A stretch of DNA of 64,000 bases from Candidatus Riflebacteria bacterium HGW-Riflebacteria-1 (lineage in GTDB: Bacteria > Muiribacteriota > Ozemobacteria > Ozemobacterales > Ozemobacteraceae). The first letter of the stretch is position 1, and each line of letters opens with the position of its first letter. Positions 52,872-62,951 of this stretch are shown in pieces. The notes beneath the pieces were generated by a model that was not told where the DNA came from, did no database searches, and saw only the letters and a program-made list of their open reading frames with translations. The DNA is taken from NCBI GenBank assembly GCA_002839445.1, contig PGYB01000001.1, positions 346,735 to 410,734 on the forward strand, given 5' to 3'. The translations under genes were made by a program, and so were the position numbers.

Positions 52872-53981
52872 ATGCAATCACAAAATCACACAGCGTCTGG
52901 TTCTTTACACAAAATAAACCTCAACATCAGCCTTAAATCGGCATTACCTGATGATGACAGCCTCTTTATAACAGGCAGCACACCAGAACTTGGCGAATGG
53001 GACCCGGCCGGCCGAAAACTAGAGCCGCGCGGCGATGGCACCTATGCGCTTGAACTGGTCGCTCCGACCGGCAGCATTGTTGAATGCAAAATCACCCGTG
53101 GCTGCTGGAAAACCCAGGGCATCTATGATCCTGAGGTAGTTCCACCAGACAACCTGGTAATCAAGGTTAACCAGAGCAGAAACATAGATGTAAACATCGT
53201 TGGCTGGCTTGATCAGCGCGACATAAATTCTGATCCGGTTCAGGGGCGGCTGGTAAACAGCGGTGAATTTCCCTGCAAAGGTCTTAAATACAAAAGATCA
53301 GTGCAGGTCTGGCTTCCAGACAGCTATCAGAGCAGTGGCAAACCCTGCGCAGCCATTTACATGCACGATGGGCAGAATCTTTTTGAACCAGGCAAGGCGT
53401 TTGCCGGAGTTGACTGGAAGGTCGACGAAACAGTTACCAGGATGATTGCCAGCGGTGAGATTCGCCCATGCATTATTGTCGGCATTCCCAACTCACCTGA
53501 TCGAATGAAGGAACTGAACCTGTTCACTGAAGAAGGTAAAGCTTACGCAGAATTTGTCGTAAACGAGGTTAAGCCATGGGTTGAAGCAAACTTCAATGTG
53601 TCCGGACAGGCGCAGGATAATGCTTTGATTGGCTCGTCAATGGGTGGACTGATTTCGTTTCAGATGCTCTACGCTTGTGAAAACAGATTTGCTCTGGCCG
53701 CCTGCCTTTCATCTGCATTTCAAAAAACAGGTGGCAAGATTTTTCACCAGGTGTCACACAACAATTTTAAGCCGGTAAATGCAAGACTCTATCTGGATGC
53801 CGGTGAATTTGAGCCGCCGATAGCCAGATCCTACTTCGACATGATGAACCTGCTCAAAGAAAATGGTTTTATCGAAGGCCACAATCTCATGGGCTATTAT
53901 GAAGAACAGGCCACGCATTGCGAAGTTCGGTGGGCCGCCAGACTACACCTCCCCCTAAAATTTCTGCTCGGAAAAATTTAA
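52872..53981 (+). CDS. CBM20-like domain plus putative esterase
   Basis: The protein is 369 aa with no signal peptide. Residues about 10-110 match a CBM20/CBM48 starch-binding fold (LFITGSTPELGEWDPAGR). Residues about 120-365 are an enterochelin-esterase/EstD-type alpha/beta hydrolase: YMHDGQNLFEP, nucleophile Ser in GSSMGGLISF, a late Asp in LYLDAGEFE and His in EEQATHCEVRW. I chose ATG 52872 because AGGA lies 8 nt upstream. The in-frame ATGs at 52821/52827 directly follow the terminator and have no ribosome site. Confidence 0.82.
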   Translation: MQSQNHTASGSLHKINLNISLKSALPDDDSLFITGSTPELGEWDPAGRKLEPRGDGTYALELVAPTGSIVECKITRGCWKTQGIYDPEVVPPDNLVIKVNQSRNIDVNIVGWLDQRDINSDPVQGRLVNSGEFPCKGLKYKRSVQVWLPDSYQSSGKPCAAIYMHDGQNLFEPGKAFAGVDWKVDETVTRMIASGEIRPCIIVGIPNSPDRMKELNLFTEEGKAYAEFVVNEVKPWVEANFNVSGQAQDNALIGSSMGGLISFQMLYACENRFALAACLSSAFQKTGGKIFHQVSHNNFKPVNARLYLDAGEFEPPIARSYFDMMNLLKENGFIEGHNLMGYYEEQATHCEVRWAARLHLPLKFLLGKI

Positions 53982-53982
53982 T

Positions 53983-54010
53983 TTGACATTAAACTAATAT
54001 CAATTACAAT
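53983..54010 (+). promoter_or_regulatory. Promoter of the rhodanese gene
   Basis: A consensus TTGACA (53983-53988), 16-bp spacer, TACAAT (54005-54010), 40 bp before the start codon. Confidence 0.75.
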
Positions 54011-54050
54011 GTAATTATAAGAAGTACATAAAGCCAATTAAGGAGTTATT

Positions 54051-54617
54051 ATGAAAAAAATCACAGTTATACTTTCAGTTTTGTTGATAAGCGTTTTTGC
54101 TGGCTACCTGAATGCAGGGCCAGGCTGCAGCAGCTGTGCAACAGTTGAATCCTGTTCTGATGCGTATACAGAAAAGTCCTGCGAAGATGATGTCTGCGCT
54201 TCTACCGATCCGGCACACAAGCACACGAAAGAGGCTGCGGTAAAAGAGTCGGCCGTAAAAGAACCACACGTAGATCATGAAAAAGAAGTTCCCAAGGTTA
54301 ACACACTCGGGCTGAAGACCCTCATTAATAGCGGCGTTCCACTGACCATTCTCGATGCGCGTTCAGGCAAATATGACGATGGCAAGAGGATTGCCGGCGC
54401 CCTGTCTCTTAACGCTGAATCAAAACCAGAAGAAGTTAGCAAAGTGCTGCCCAAAAAAGATGCTCTGATCGTCACCTATTGTGCCAACCTCAAGTGCCCG
54501 GCCAGCAACGCACTTTTCAATCATCTCAAATCACTCGGTTATACAAACCTCATTGAGTATCCTGAAGGAATTCAGGGCTGGATCGAAGCCGGCAACCCTG
54601 TCAAAGCAACTAAATAA
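54051..54617 (+). CDS. Exported rhodanese-domain protein
   Basis: The protein is 188 aa. It has a signal peptide (MKKITVILSVLLISVFAG), then a Cys-rich, charged linker (CSSCATVESCSD, HKHTKEAA). The rhodanese domain is about 85-185: LTILDARSGKYDDGKRIAGAL and the active-site loop YCANLKCPAS with a catalytic Cys. It would act on sulfur groups in the periplasm. It is monocistronic, with its own promoter and terminator. Confidence 0.86.
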   Translation: MKKITVILSVLLISVFAGYLNAGPGCSSCATVESCSDAYTEKSCEDDVCASTDPAHKHTKEAAVKESAVKEPHVDHEKEVPKVNTLGLKTLINSGVPLTILDARSGKYDDGKRIAGALSLNAESKPEEVSKVLPKKDALIVTYCANLKCPASNALFNHLKSLGYTNLIEYPEGIQGWIEAGNPVKATK

Positions 54618-54634
54618 GCCACTATCTGCAGTAG

Positions 54635-54666
54635 ACGGGCGACCACGCGGTCGCCCGTTTTTTTTT
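54635..54666 (+). terminator. Intrinsic terminator after the rhodanese gene
   Basis: ACGGGCGACC (54635-54644), loop ACGC, GGTCGCCCGT (54649-54658) and nine T. Confidence 0.95.
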
Positions 54667-54783
54667 CTCGCGATATATCAGAGCAGATAAAGAGCTGACA
54701 GAATGCAGATTTTGCTTTTAATATTTGCTGTTTAACAATATAATTGCTTATCTGTACACATTAAACATTGTCGGAGGCACACT

Positions 54784-56880
54784 TTGAATAAATATCACAG
54801 CTTCGCCCTACTGTGCATCCTCACGATTCTGATCGCTTCAGCAACAGGAAATACAGCGGTAATTACCATGACCGATGATTCAAGCATTGCAGCCGAACAG
54901 ATCGAGTATGCCGACAACACGCTCAGTGTTGTCATCGGGTCAGAAACGACACGCATCAATCGTAATGAGATAAAAAATATCAGCTTCACAGCCCAGACAA
55001 GAACAACAGAGGTCTTCGCAACTGACAGCGCTGATCTTGCAGAAATTCTGCCCAAAGCGCAGGAACTGTTGCAAAAGTATCCTGACGCGCAATCGATTCT
55101 GGTAACAGAAGAAGGCAATTACCAACATCGCAAGGATGGCACCAATCTTTCCCGATATCGCTGCGTAACCTATCTGGCCCAGGATGAATCACTCTGGGAA
55201 GCCCAGATTTCGCTGAGTTTCGACCCGAATCGCGAAACGATAAGAGTATTGCACGCGCGCTCTTATACTCCCGATGGCGCGGTTCACGTGTTGTCTCCCG
55301 ACCAGATTAAAATCTCAAAGGGCACTTCGGGCAGCGTCTATTTCGATCAGTATCAGGATCTGAGCTTTACAATCCCAGAAGCGGCTGTAGGTGGGCTTAT
55401 CGACTACTGTTATGAAACAGAAGAATTCAATCCCTTCGACCGCAATCTTTTTCAGGGTCGCTTTTATTTTCAGGGCAGCCAGCCGGTTGGTGAATCAGTG
55501 CTGCGCGTCAGTGTTCCGCATGATAAGTCGTTGCACTATGTTGTTCAAAATGTTGCATCTGGCACTGCACCAGAAAAAACCGAAGCGGTTGACTCAATTA
55601 TTTACACATGGAAATTCACTGACCTGCCGCCAGTCATCTCTGAACCGAGCATGCCAGCCTATCGCAATATCGTGCCAGCGGTTTATTACAGCCTGCATAA
55701 AGACTTCACCTACGTTCATGAAAAGTTGCGACCGATGTTTGAAAAACGCTTTCAGCTGACTGAGGCGGTAAAAGAAAAGGTCAATGAGCTCATAGAAGGC
55801 GCCAGCAACGTGCATGAAAAGATTTCTCGCCTTTATCAGTTCTGCCAGAAAGAAATCAGATATATCTCGATAAAAGGCAATCTGGCCAGCAACCAGGTCG
55901 GTCACCCGGCCGAAGATACCTTGAAAAACCGCTATGGCGACTGCACAGACAAAGGCATGCTGCTGGCGACAATGCTCAAACACATTGGCGTTGAAGCTTA
56001 CCCGGTAGGTGTAAGGACCAACGACACTGGCAGAGCCGTTCGCGACATAGCGATCTTCGATGACAACCACTGCATAACTGAAGTACACCTTGACGGTCGC
56101 ATATTTTATCTCGATTCAACTGCCACTGATTATCGTTACCCCTATTTCCGCCCTGACAACCACGAAGCAGTAGCTGACAACACCATGCTTGGCACGCTTA
56201 AGCAGGTTCCGCTGCCGCCGCCAGAAGACAATGCCGCGCATATCACCCGAAAAATTGAATTGTCAGCCGATGGCACCACCCGTATCGAATTTGAAAGCAC
56301 GCAAAATGGCTCTACAGAGTCAAGTTTTCGAAGCGCCGCAAGAAACCTTAAGGCTGAAGAATACGAGAAACAGATTCGTGAACAGGTTTCGGCACTTACC
56401 GCCGACTACGTTCTCGAACTGGCAACGCATACCGACCCGCTCGACTTCAACACGCAGTTCAAAGCCAGGTCTGCGTATACGCTCAACCGTTTCGCCACCA
56501 AATCAGGGCGCTACATGATATTTGCGATTCCATTCTTTGAGATGGGCTTTGCCGAAGTCAGCCTCGAAAAACGCCGCTACAACATTGAATACGGCACATC
56601 ACGACTGCGCACCGACCAGGTAGAAATCAAGATTCCTGCCAGCTTTACCGTTAAGTATCTACCGCCGGCATTGCGAGTTCAGAGTCCTTATGTCGAATTT
56701 GAAGTCATTTATGATCAGCAGGGCGACAGTATCAATATCAAACGCAAGCTTGCATTTCCCAGAAGAATAGTGCCGGTTGCCGATTACAACAGCTTCAAGC
56801 AGGATCTAGAAAAAATAGCCCACGCATCAAAACAGAAAATCTTTCTCGAAGAAAAGGCGACAGAAGGAGTCAAGCCATGA
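54784..56880 (+). CDS. DUF3857 + transglutaminase-like protein, triad intact
   Basis: An exported protein of 698 aa. It starts with TTG 54784 (GGAGG 6 nt upstream) and a signal peptide. Residues about 25-70 are the small beta-rich segment also found at 142 and 56877. DUF3857 spans about 90-310 and the transglutaminase-core domain about 335-450. C387 (NRYGDCTDKG), H429 (DDNHC) and D444 (YLDSTA) make a full Cys-His-Asp triad. A beta-rich region closes the protein. Such domains act as peptidases, amidases or cross-linkers; the reaction here is unknown. It overlaps the next gene as ATGA. Confidence 0.86.
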   Translation: MNKYHSFALLCILTILIASATGNTAVITMTDDSSIAAEQIEYADNTLSVVIGSETTRINRNEIKNISFTAQTRTTEVFATDSADLAEILPKAQELLQKYPDAQSILVTEEGNYQHRKDGTNLSRYRCVTYLAQDESLWEAQISLSFDPNRETIRVLHARSYTPDGAVHVLSPDQIKISKGTSGSVYFDQYQDLSFTIPEAAVGGLIDYCYETEEFNPFDRNLFQGRFYFQGSQPVGESVLRVSVPHDKSLHYVVQNVASGTAPEKTEAVDSIIYTWKFTDLPPVISEPSMPAYRNIVPAVYYSLHKDFTYVHEKLRPMFEKRFQLTEAVKEKVNELIEGASNVHEKISRLYQFCQKEIRYISIKGNLASNQVGHPAEDTLKNRYGDCTDKGMLLATMLKHIGVEAYPVGVRTNDTGRAVRDIAIFDDNHCITEVHLDGRIFYLDSTATDYRYPYFRPDNHEAVADNTMLGTLKQVPLPPPEDNAAHITRKIELSADGTTRIEFESTQNGSTESSFRSAARNLKAEEYEKQIREQVSALTADYVLELATHTDPLDFNTQFKARSAYTLNRFATKSGRYMIFAIPFFEMGFAEVSLEKRRYNIEYGTSRLRTDQVEIKIPASFTVKYLPPALRVQSPYVEFEVIYDQQGDSINIKRKLAFPRRIVPVADYNSFKQDLEKIAHASKQKIFLEEKATEGVKP

Positions 56881-59114
56881 AAACACTGCAAACCCTGACC
56901 ATCTGTCTATTTATGCTTTTTGCAGCCAGCGCCTCAGCTGATGTGATTTATCTCAACGAAGGCGAGGAAGTTATTGGCAAGCTCGATTCAATTTCTGGCG
57001 GCAAGGTAACCTTAACTGACCTGCAGAACGCCAGTCGCACAATCGATGCCTCTGAAATCGCGCACATTCTTATTTCAAAAATTCGCAAAGGTGACGAAAT
57101 AACAGATGTGGCAAGTATTACCGACCCGGTAGCAGCAGGCATTTTGAGCAACCTGCCTGATCCGGCGCAATTTCCCGAAGCCGATTATGTAACGCTATAT
57201 CGCCTTTACGACTACGAATATATCAGCGAAACCGAGGTTTTGCAGCGAAACCGGGAAATTGTTCAGGTTCTCAAAGAACCCGGTCTCGGAGTGGCTAACC
57301 AAAGCATTTACTATTACACCGACCGCGAAGAAGTCGATCTTGAGTATGCCCACACCTATTCGGCCAATGGCAAGGTTTATCATATAACTGACGACGCGGT
57401 ATCAAACGAGACAATGCGCGCCTCGACGCCAGAATACGCGAAACTCAAGCGGCTTAAAATGGCGCTTAAAAAGGTCGATATCGGCAGTATCGTCGACTAC
57501 AGCTATACCAAGAGACTCAAGGGAATTGGCGCGCTCAGCCCGTTTATCATTCAGAATGTATTTGGTGAACGCGAGCCGGTTTTGCATGAAGAGGTGGCTG
57601 TGAGCTTTCCTGAGCAGGTAAAACTCAACAAGATTCTCATGCAGTGGCCGACTGAAAATGCTCCGCGATTTATCGAAAAAAGCGAGAAGGGCAAAACCAG
57701 CTGGAAATGGATCTATTCGAATCCGAAAGGCTTCATACCTGAGCAGAACATGCTGCCGACCGGCCGCATATTTCCGCGCTGCCTGGTTTACCAGCCCTAC
57801 GACTGGAGCACAGTGGCCGCCGAGCTGAGTGCCGCTTATCAAAAAGCACGCCCTGACGCGACCTTGCTCAACGATTTGCTGAATCGCGTCAAACCAGACG
57901 AAGCCATCGGCAATTACGCGAAGGTGGCGAGAATATACGAAACTATCAACAAAGATATCCGCGACCTTGGCATGGGTGCGGCACAGATGGGATCGCACGC
58001 TCCGGTTGCTGCCAACATTACCCTCAGCAAAAAATACGGCAACACCCAGTCGAATCTGGCCTTGATGCACTTTGCGCTCGAGAAAATCGGCATAAAGTCT
58101 TACCCGGGATTTCTCGCCGGGCGGCGTGAAAACGCCACAATCAAGAATCACCCCAACCTGGCACTTGCCAACTTTGCTGTGCTGAAAGTCATGATTGACG
58201 GCAAAGCTTTCTATACCGATGGTGGCTCAGTTTATCAGCCGTTTTCGACCTACTCTACAAGCTACCAGGGCTCGATTGCCGGCTTTCTCGATGCCGAAAA
58301 CAATAATTTTATTTTTGAAGAGCTGCCGCGCCAGACCCTCGACTGGAACAGGTTTGACCGCTCAGTCTTTGTTAAAATACTGGTCGACGGCTCGATGGAA
58401 GTTAAGGAATCTCTTCTCTACCGCGGCCCTTACGAGTCAAGCATTCGTGAGCTCAAGTCAATCAAAGAAAAAGAAAAGCGCATCTATGCCGAACGCCGTG
58501 TCAAAAGGGTGCACCCGCGCGCGATGTTGACAGGCTTCGGGCTCTCTGACCTTAACGATCTCAATGGCCCGGCAGTAATGACCCTCAACTACACCATTCC
58601 TGAGGCCGCTCAGCTGGCTTCTGACAAGATCATGACCTTTACCAACTTCTGGGTCAATTATCAGTCAGGTTCGGCAAGCCTTGCCAGTCGCACTTTTCCG
58701 ATGCAGTATTGGGCCAGCGAAGAAAATCAGCAGACCATTGTTTTTGAGCTGCCTGAGAACTTCAACTGGGTAAACTGGGGCAGGCAGTATCAGCACACTT
58801 CACCCGACATACTGTTCTTTTCTAATATCAATCAGAATGGCGACAAGCTCATTTATGCTGACCGCTTTACCATCTACATTGACGAATTCTTATCAGACGC
58901 TGCTTATCAGAACTATCGCCAATGCATTCTGACCATGAGTGAACTGGCCAACCAGTGGATAATACTCGAAAAAAGCGAACCGATAAAAGAACCAGCCGCC
59001 GCTTCCGGAACAACTGAAATTGACCCGGCAACGGATACCGCATCAGAATCTGCGCCAATTCTTGCTCCGGCATCTTCGCCGGTGATAGTGCCCGAAGAAG
59101 CGTCGCAGGGATGA
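56877..59114 (+). CDS. DUF3857/transglutaminase-like protein, triad lost
   Basis: The protein is 745 aa and paralogous to the gene just upstream, with the same order: signal peptide, beta-rich N-terminal segment (VIYLNEGEEVIGKLDSISGG), DUF3857, transglutaminase-like domain. The catalytic positions are changed: Cys is Thr390 (KKYGNTQSN) and His is Phe433 (LANFAVL), while Asp448 (YTDGGS) remains. It is therefore probably non-enzymatic and may be a partner or regulator of its neighbour. It ends in a Pro/Ala/Ser/Glu-rich tail of about 40 residues. A terminator follows. Confidence 0.84.
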   Translation: MKTLQTLTICLFMLFAASASADVIYLNEGEEVIGKLDSISGGKVTLTDLQNASRTIDASEIAHILISKIRKGDEITDVASITDPVAAGILSNLPDPAQFPEADYVTLYRLYDYEYISETEVLQRNREIVQVLKEPGLGVANQSIYYYTDREEVDLEYAHTYSANGKVYHITDDAVSNETMRASTPEYAKLKRLKMALKKVDIGSIVDYSYTKRLKGIGALSPFIIQNVFGEREPVLHEEVAVSFPEQVKLNKILMQWPTENAPRFIEKSEKGKTSWKWIYSNPKGFIPEQNMLPTGRIFPRCLVYQPYDWSTVAAELSAAYQKARPDATLLNDLLNRVKPDEAIGNYAKVARIYETINKDIRDLGMGAAQMGSHAPVAANITLSKKYGNTQSNLALMHFALEKIGIKSYPGFLAGRRENATIKNHPNLALANFAVLKVMIDGKAFYTDGGSVYQPFSTYSTSYQGSIAGFLDAENNNFIFEELPRQTLDWNRFDRSVFVKILVDGSMEVKESLLYRGPYESSIRELKSIKEKEKRIYAERRVKRVHPRAMLTGFGLSDLNDLNGPAVMTLNYTIPEAAQLASDKIMTFTNFWVNYQSGSASLASRTFPMQYWASEENQQTIVFELPENFNWVNWGRQYQHTSPDILFFSNINQNGDKLIYADRFTIYIDEFLSDAAYQNYRQCILTMSELANQWIILEKSEPIKEPAAASGTTEIDPATDTASESAPILAPASSPVIVPEEASQG

Positions 59115-59141
59115 CAAGAAACCTGTAAACTGTTTTTTGAA

Positions 59142-59168
59142 AACGGCGCCTGATCGCGCCGTTTTTTT
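59142..59168 (+). terminator. Intrinsic terminator after the DUF3857 pair
   Basis: AACGGCGC (59142-59149), loop CTGATC, GCGCCGTT (59156-59163) and a T-run to 59168. Confidence 0.9.
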
Positions 59169-59212
59169 ATGCTCATCATCGCTGCAGCATCTGCCGATGT
59201 ATTTTCTGAATT

Positions 59213-62200
59213 ATGATAAAGAAAATACTGAAGGCAACAATTCTGCTACTTCTATTATTGCCGGCGTCACTACCGGCGTCGATGGACTTTATCTTCGAAG
59301 AAAGTCTGTCGCAGTCGCTCGTGCGCATGGAATCACTGTATTCTTCCGGCAAATGGGACGAAGCCATGCAGGTCGGACGCGGCATCATAAAAGATTCACC
59401 CAAAGACCACAAAGCGGCAAGGCGGGCACAGGATCTGATCATTCTGTCATTAGACGCCAGAAACCGAGAATTGCTGGCCAATGAAAAACGTGTGAAGCAG
59501 AAACAGAACATTGATACGTCGCAGCAGATGGTTACCGAAGGTAGCAAACTGCTGAGTGAAAAGGATTATTCAGGTGCCGCCGCAAAGTTTGCCAGGGCCG
59601 TACAGCTTAACGGCGGCGACGCGCAGAACTACTTTCTGCTTGGCTACTCCAGCCTTAAAGCCAACAAGCGCCGCGAAGCCTACAGTGCTCTTCAGCTCTG
59701 CCTCAAGCTCAACCCCAAACACGAGCGGGCGTTGTTTCATATCGCCGGCCTGAGTTATGAATTCAACCAGGGTGAAGAGGCCGAAGCGCACGCAGCAAGG
59801 CTCATCGAAACCATAGAAAAGAAGCTCGAAGAGCTCAAAGAAATCTTCATGGCACAGCGCGCCGAATCCCTCAACGACAAGGCGGCCGCCACCGCCCGGC
59901 GAGTAGCGGCACTGCGCAGCAATCTGGCACAGGCATACCACATGCATGGGGTATTAACCCACCGGCGCAAAGATTATCGCGCTGCAGCCAAGTCTTTTGA
60001 AAGCGCGACCAGAATGAACCCGGCATCAGCAGACAACTGGTTCTATCTCGGCAGCAGCTTTCTGCATCTCAAGGTTTATCATCAGGCGACACTTGCCCTT
60101 GAACAGGCTGTGCTCATCAGAGAAACCAGGCTGCGTGACCTGACCACAAATGCCGGCAAGCTTCTTGATGCCGGAAAAAGCGATGAGGCAGTCGCCGCTG
60201 AACTCGAGACGCGCAAGCTCAAGGAAGAAACCGCGAGAACCCTTTACATACTGGCTCTGGCCAACGGCAAGAAGAAAGAGACCAACGAAGCGATAAGCAA
60301 CATCGATCGTGCGCTTGAACTCAAGCCCGACTTTGTTGAAGGTCGCTACACACGGGCCGTTCTGCTTGCCGAAAAGAACTATCTTGAAGAAGCTCTCGAA
60401 CAGATGCGGCAGGTCCTCAAGGACAGTCCTCCCAAAAGCGCTCAGGCTAGAAAAGCTATAAACACAATAAAGCTGTTTATGGATCTGATTTCAAGAAGAG
60501 ACAATCCGGCTGAATTTGCCGCGGCCCGAGCGCCTGCCAAAGCTATCGAAGTTGATCAATATGTCAAAGACATGCCGGGAATTGGTGGCAAAAGCGCCGA
60601 AGTCCGTCTTGAGCAAGTTTTTGAGCGACTGCGTGAAGTAAAGCGTCTCACCAACGTGCGCAATTACGCAGAAGCCGTGCGCAGACTGCTTTATCTGCGA
60701 ACACAGTATCCTGATATCGCTGACATTCACGCGATTCTCGGTCACTGCTACATGGAAATGGGTAGAATCAACGATGCCCAACCGTGCTTTGAACAGGCTG
60801 TAGCCCTTAGTCCGAAACATGGTGAAGCCTTGAACAACCTCGCCTATGTGCTGGCCACCAAGGTCGAGCAACTTGATAAAGCGCTGGAATACGCGACGCG
60901 GGCTCTGGCCATAACACCAATGCGCGCCGAATTTCACCACACCATGGGCTGGGTGTTGTTTAAGACTGGCGAAGTAGCAAAATCCATTTTATCGTTCAAC
61001 AAAGCACTTGAAATAAAGCCGGACTACCTGCTGGCGCGTTACAATCTTGGTCTGGCTAACTATATCGCGCAAAGCTTCAGCGCTGCTATCGACGCTTTTA
61101 ACAGCGTTCTCGCGCTTGACCCGACTCACCATAAAGCCATGTTGTTCAAGGCAATCAGTCTTACCCGCACCAACAAAGCTGAAGAAGCGATAACTACACT
61201 TGAAGCCCTGCGCGGCAAACTTGACGGCAAATCAGTTCTCGGCAGGGTGGTCACCGACCTGCACGCACGCCTAAAACTGGCACACGAGCGCAATGATGAA
61301 CTGCCAGTGCCCACTATCAAATCGCCGGCACCAATTGAGCGCCTGATGGCTGAAGCAGCCGAATTCAGAGCAAAAGGGCTGGTTACTCGCGCCAAAGAAA
61401 AGTATCTGGAATGTCAACGCCTGGCTCCAGAAAGGTTTGAGCCGCACTTTGAACTTGGCGCAATGTACGCAGCTTCCGGCCTTAACGTGCCAGCGCTGAG
61501 TTCATGGGAACGCGCAGAAAAACTCAATGCTGAGAATTTTCCGCTGCAACTGAACATAGGAAAAATGCATCACAAGCTGGGGCGACCCGACAGAGCCCGC
61601 GAGTATTTCACCAAGGCGCAGGCCCTGCGCGAAACAGATGCAGAACCCAGATACTATCTCGGACTTATCGCCTACGAACAACAAAAATTCGAGTCGGCAG
61701 AGAGCCACGCGCTTGCAGCGCTGCGACTCAAACCCAATTTTTACAAGAGTATGGCGCTGCTCGGCATGGCCAGAGTGCGACTTAACCGGCTCAGACCAGC
61801 CCGTGACATTTATGAGACCCTTTATGCCAAGGCACCCGCTGATTCTTCGATTCGACGGCACGCCCGCAAAAAGATCTGGGAAATCACCAGAATGATGGCT
61901 CCAGCTCAGTTTCCATCTGTTGAAGATGCTCTTGAAGTCAAAGAACAGATGGTCAAAAAGGTGAGCGGAGGTGACAGCGCTGGCCAATTCAAACCCAAAC
62001 CGTCTGATGCAGCTGCTGTTGCCGAATACGGCAAGAACACCATGACAACCGACGATAAGATGTGGGTTTTGAGCCAGCTCGAAAAATTTGGCAACATTTC
62101 GACTCCGACGCCAATCGCGCCATTACGCCGTGATGTTACTGCCCAGACGATGAGCAACCGCGAGAAACAATGGATGGTCAGAAAACTCCAGGGCTTTGGT

Positions 62201-62938
62201 TCGCAAGGCAACAAATATGCCCTGCCGCCAGAGATGAAAGCGCAGAAATATTCACTCAAAGCTACAGAAAAAGTAACTTCAAGACCGGCTGACAAATCTG
62301 ATGATCTGGCGCGCGCAGCGCTGGCACTGGCTGAAAAGGGTTTTATCGCTGAGGCAATCGTCGAATTTGAAAAGGCGCGCAGCATGTCTCCTGAGAATCT
62401 TGAGACTCTGTTGAACCTCGGCTTCATTCATACGATTCAGGGCAACTTTAAATCGGCTTTCGATGCCTACGCTCAGGCTACGGTCATTCACCCGCGCGAA
62501 CCACTCGCCAGACTCGCCCTGGGCAACCTCTACTGGCTAGGCGGGCAGGCTGAAAAAGCCATTGAGCAATGGAAACTCATCAAAGGCCGTTTTAATCCCG
62601 ACGCCGAATTCAGCTTTTTGCCGCGATCACAGCGCATCTGGCAGCGAATGCTCGAGATTGACCCTGTCGACCCTGATGCTCACTCAAATCTTGGCCTGGT
62701 ATATCTCTTCTCAGGCGATATGAACAAGGCGCTGGCTGAATTTCAGGCAGTTACCCAGCTTGAAGAAAACCGTCGTGAACATGAGTTCTATCAGGCACAG
62801 GTGCTGGTTCTTCTCTATCTCAACAAAAACAATCGCAATCATCGCAAAGAAGCCGACCAGATTCTTGCGCGACTTAGCGAAGGCTCCGAGCCATTTCCGC
62901 ACGCAGAGAGGTTAAATACATTTGTTAAGAGCCTCTGA
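59213..62938 (+). CDS. Giant periplasmic TPR protein, 1241 aa
   Basis: It has a signal peptide (MIKKILKATILLLLLLPAS), then TPR repeats over most of its length (about 35-430, 460-720, 740-880 and 1020-1230), with typical units such as NYFLLGYSSLKANKRREAYSAL and AEALNNLAYVL-like helices. Two linkers interrupt them: about 430-460 and about 880-1010. The second holds two copies of a short motif, DDKMWVLSQLEKFG and EKQWMVRKLQGFG. No ribosome site is visible before ATG 59213, and the terminator of the previous unit lies about 45 bp upstream. It probably scaffolds envelope proteins; the partners are unknown. Confidence 0.85.
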   Translation: MIKKILKATILLLLLLPASLPASMDFIFEESLSQSLVRMESLYSSGKWDEAMQVGRGIIKDSPKDHKAARRAQDLIILSLDARNRELLANEKRVKQKQNIDTSQQMVTEGSKLLSEKDYSGAAAKFARAVQLNGGDAQNYFLLGYSSLKANKRREAYSALQLCLKLNPKHERALFHIAGLSYEFNQGEEAEAHAARLIETIEKKLEELKEIFMAQRAESLNDKAAATARRVAALRSNLAQAYHMHGVLTHRRKDYRAAAKSFESATRMNPASADNWFYLGSSFLHLKVYHQATLALEQAVLIRETRLRDLTTNAGKLLDAGKSDEAVAAELETRKLKEETARTLYILALANGKKKETNEAISNIDRALELKPDFVEGRYTRAVLLAEKNYLEEALEQMRQVLKDSPPKSAQARKAINTIKLFMDLISRRDNPAEFAAARAPAKAIEVDQYVKDMPGIGGKSAEVRLEQVFERLREVKRLTNVRNYAEAVRRLLYLRTQYPDIADIHAILGHCYMEMGRINDAQPCFEQAVALSPKHGEALNNLAYVLATKVEQLDKALEYATRALAITPMRAEFHHTMGWVLFKTGEVAKSILSFNKALEIKPDYLLARYNLGLANYIAQSFSAAIDAFNSVLALDPTHHKAMLFKAISLTRTNKAEEAITTLEALRGKLDGKSVLGRVVTDLHARLKLAHERNDELPVPTIKSPAPIERLMAEAAEFRAKGLVTRAKEKYLECQRLAPERFEPHFELGAMYAASGLNVPALSSWERAEKLNAENFPLQLNIGKMHHKLGRPDRAREYFTKAQALRETDAEPRYYLGLIAYEQQKFESAESHALAALRLKPNFYKSMALLGMARVRLNRLRPARDIYETLYAKAPADSSIRRHARKKIWEITRMMAPAQFPSVEDALEVKEQMVKKVSGGDSAGQFKPKPSDAAAVAEYGKNTMTTDDKMWVLSQLEKFGNISTPTPIAPLRRDVTAQTMSNREKQWMVRKLQGFGSQGNKYALPPEMKAQKYSLKATEKVTSRPADKSDDLARAALALAEKGFIAEAIVEFEKARSMSPENLETLLNLGFIHTIQGNFKSAFDAYAQATVIHPREPLARLALGNLYWLGGQAEKAIEQWKLIKGRFNPDAEFSFLPRSQRIWQRMLEIDPVDPDAHSNLGLVYLFSGDMNKALAEFQAVTQLEENRREHEFYQAQVLVLLYLNKNNRNHRKEADQILARLSEGSEPFPHAERLNTFVKSL

Positions 62939-62951
62939 AAATCGAACCCGC

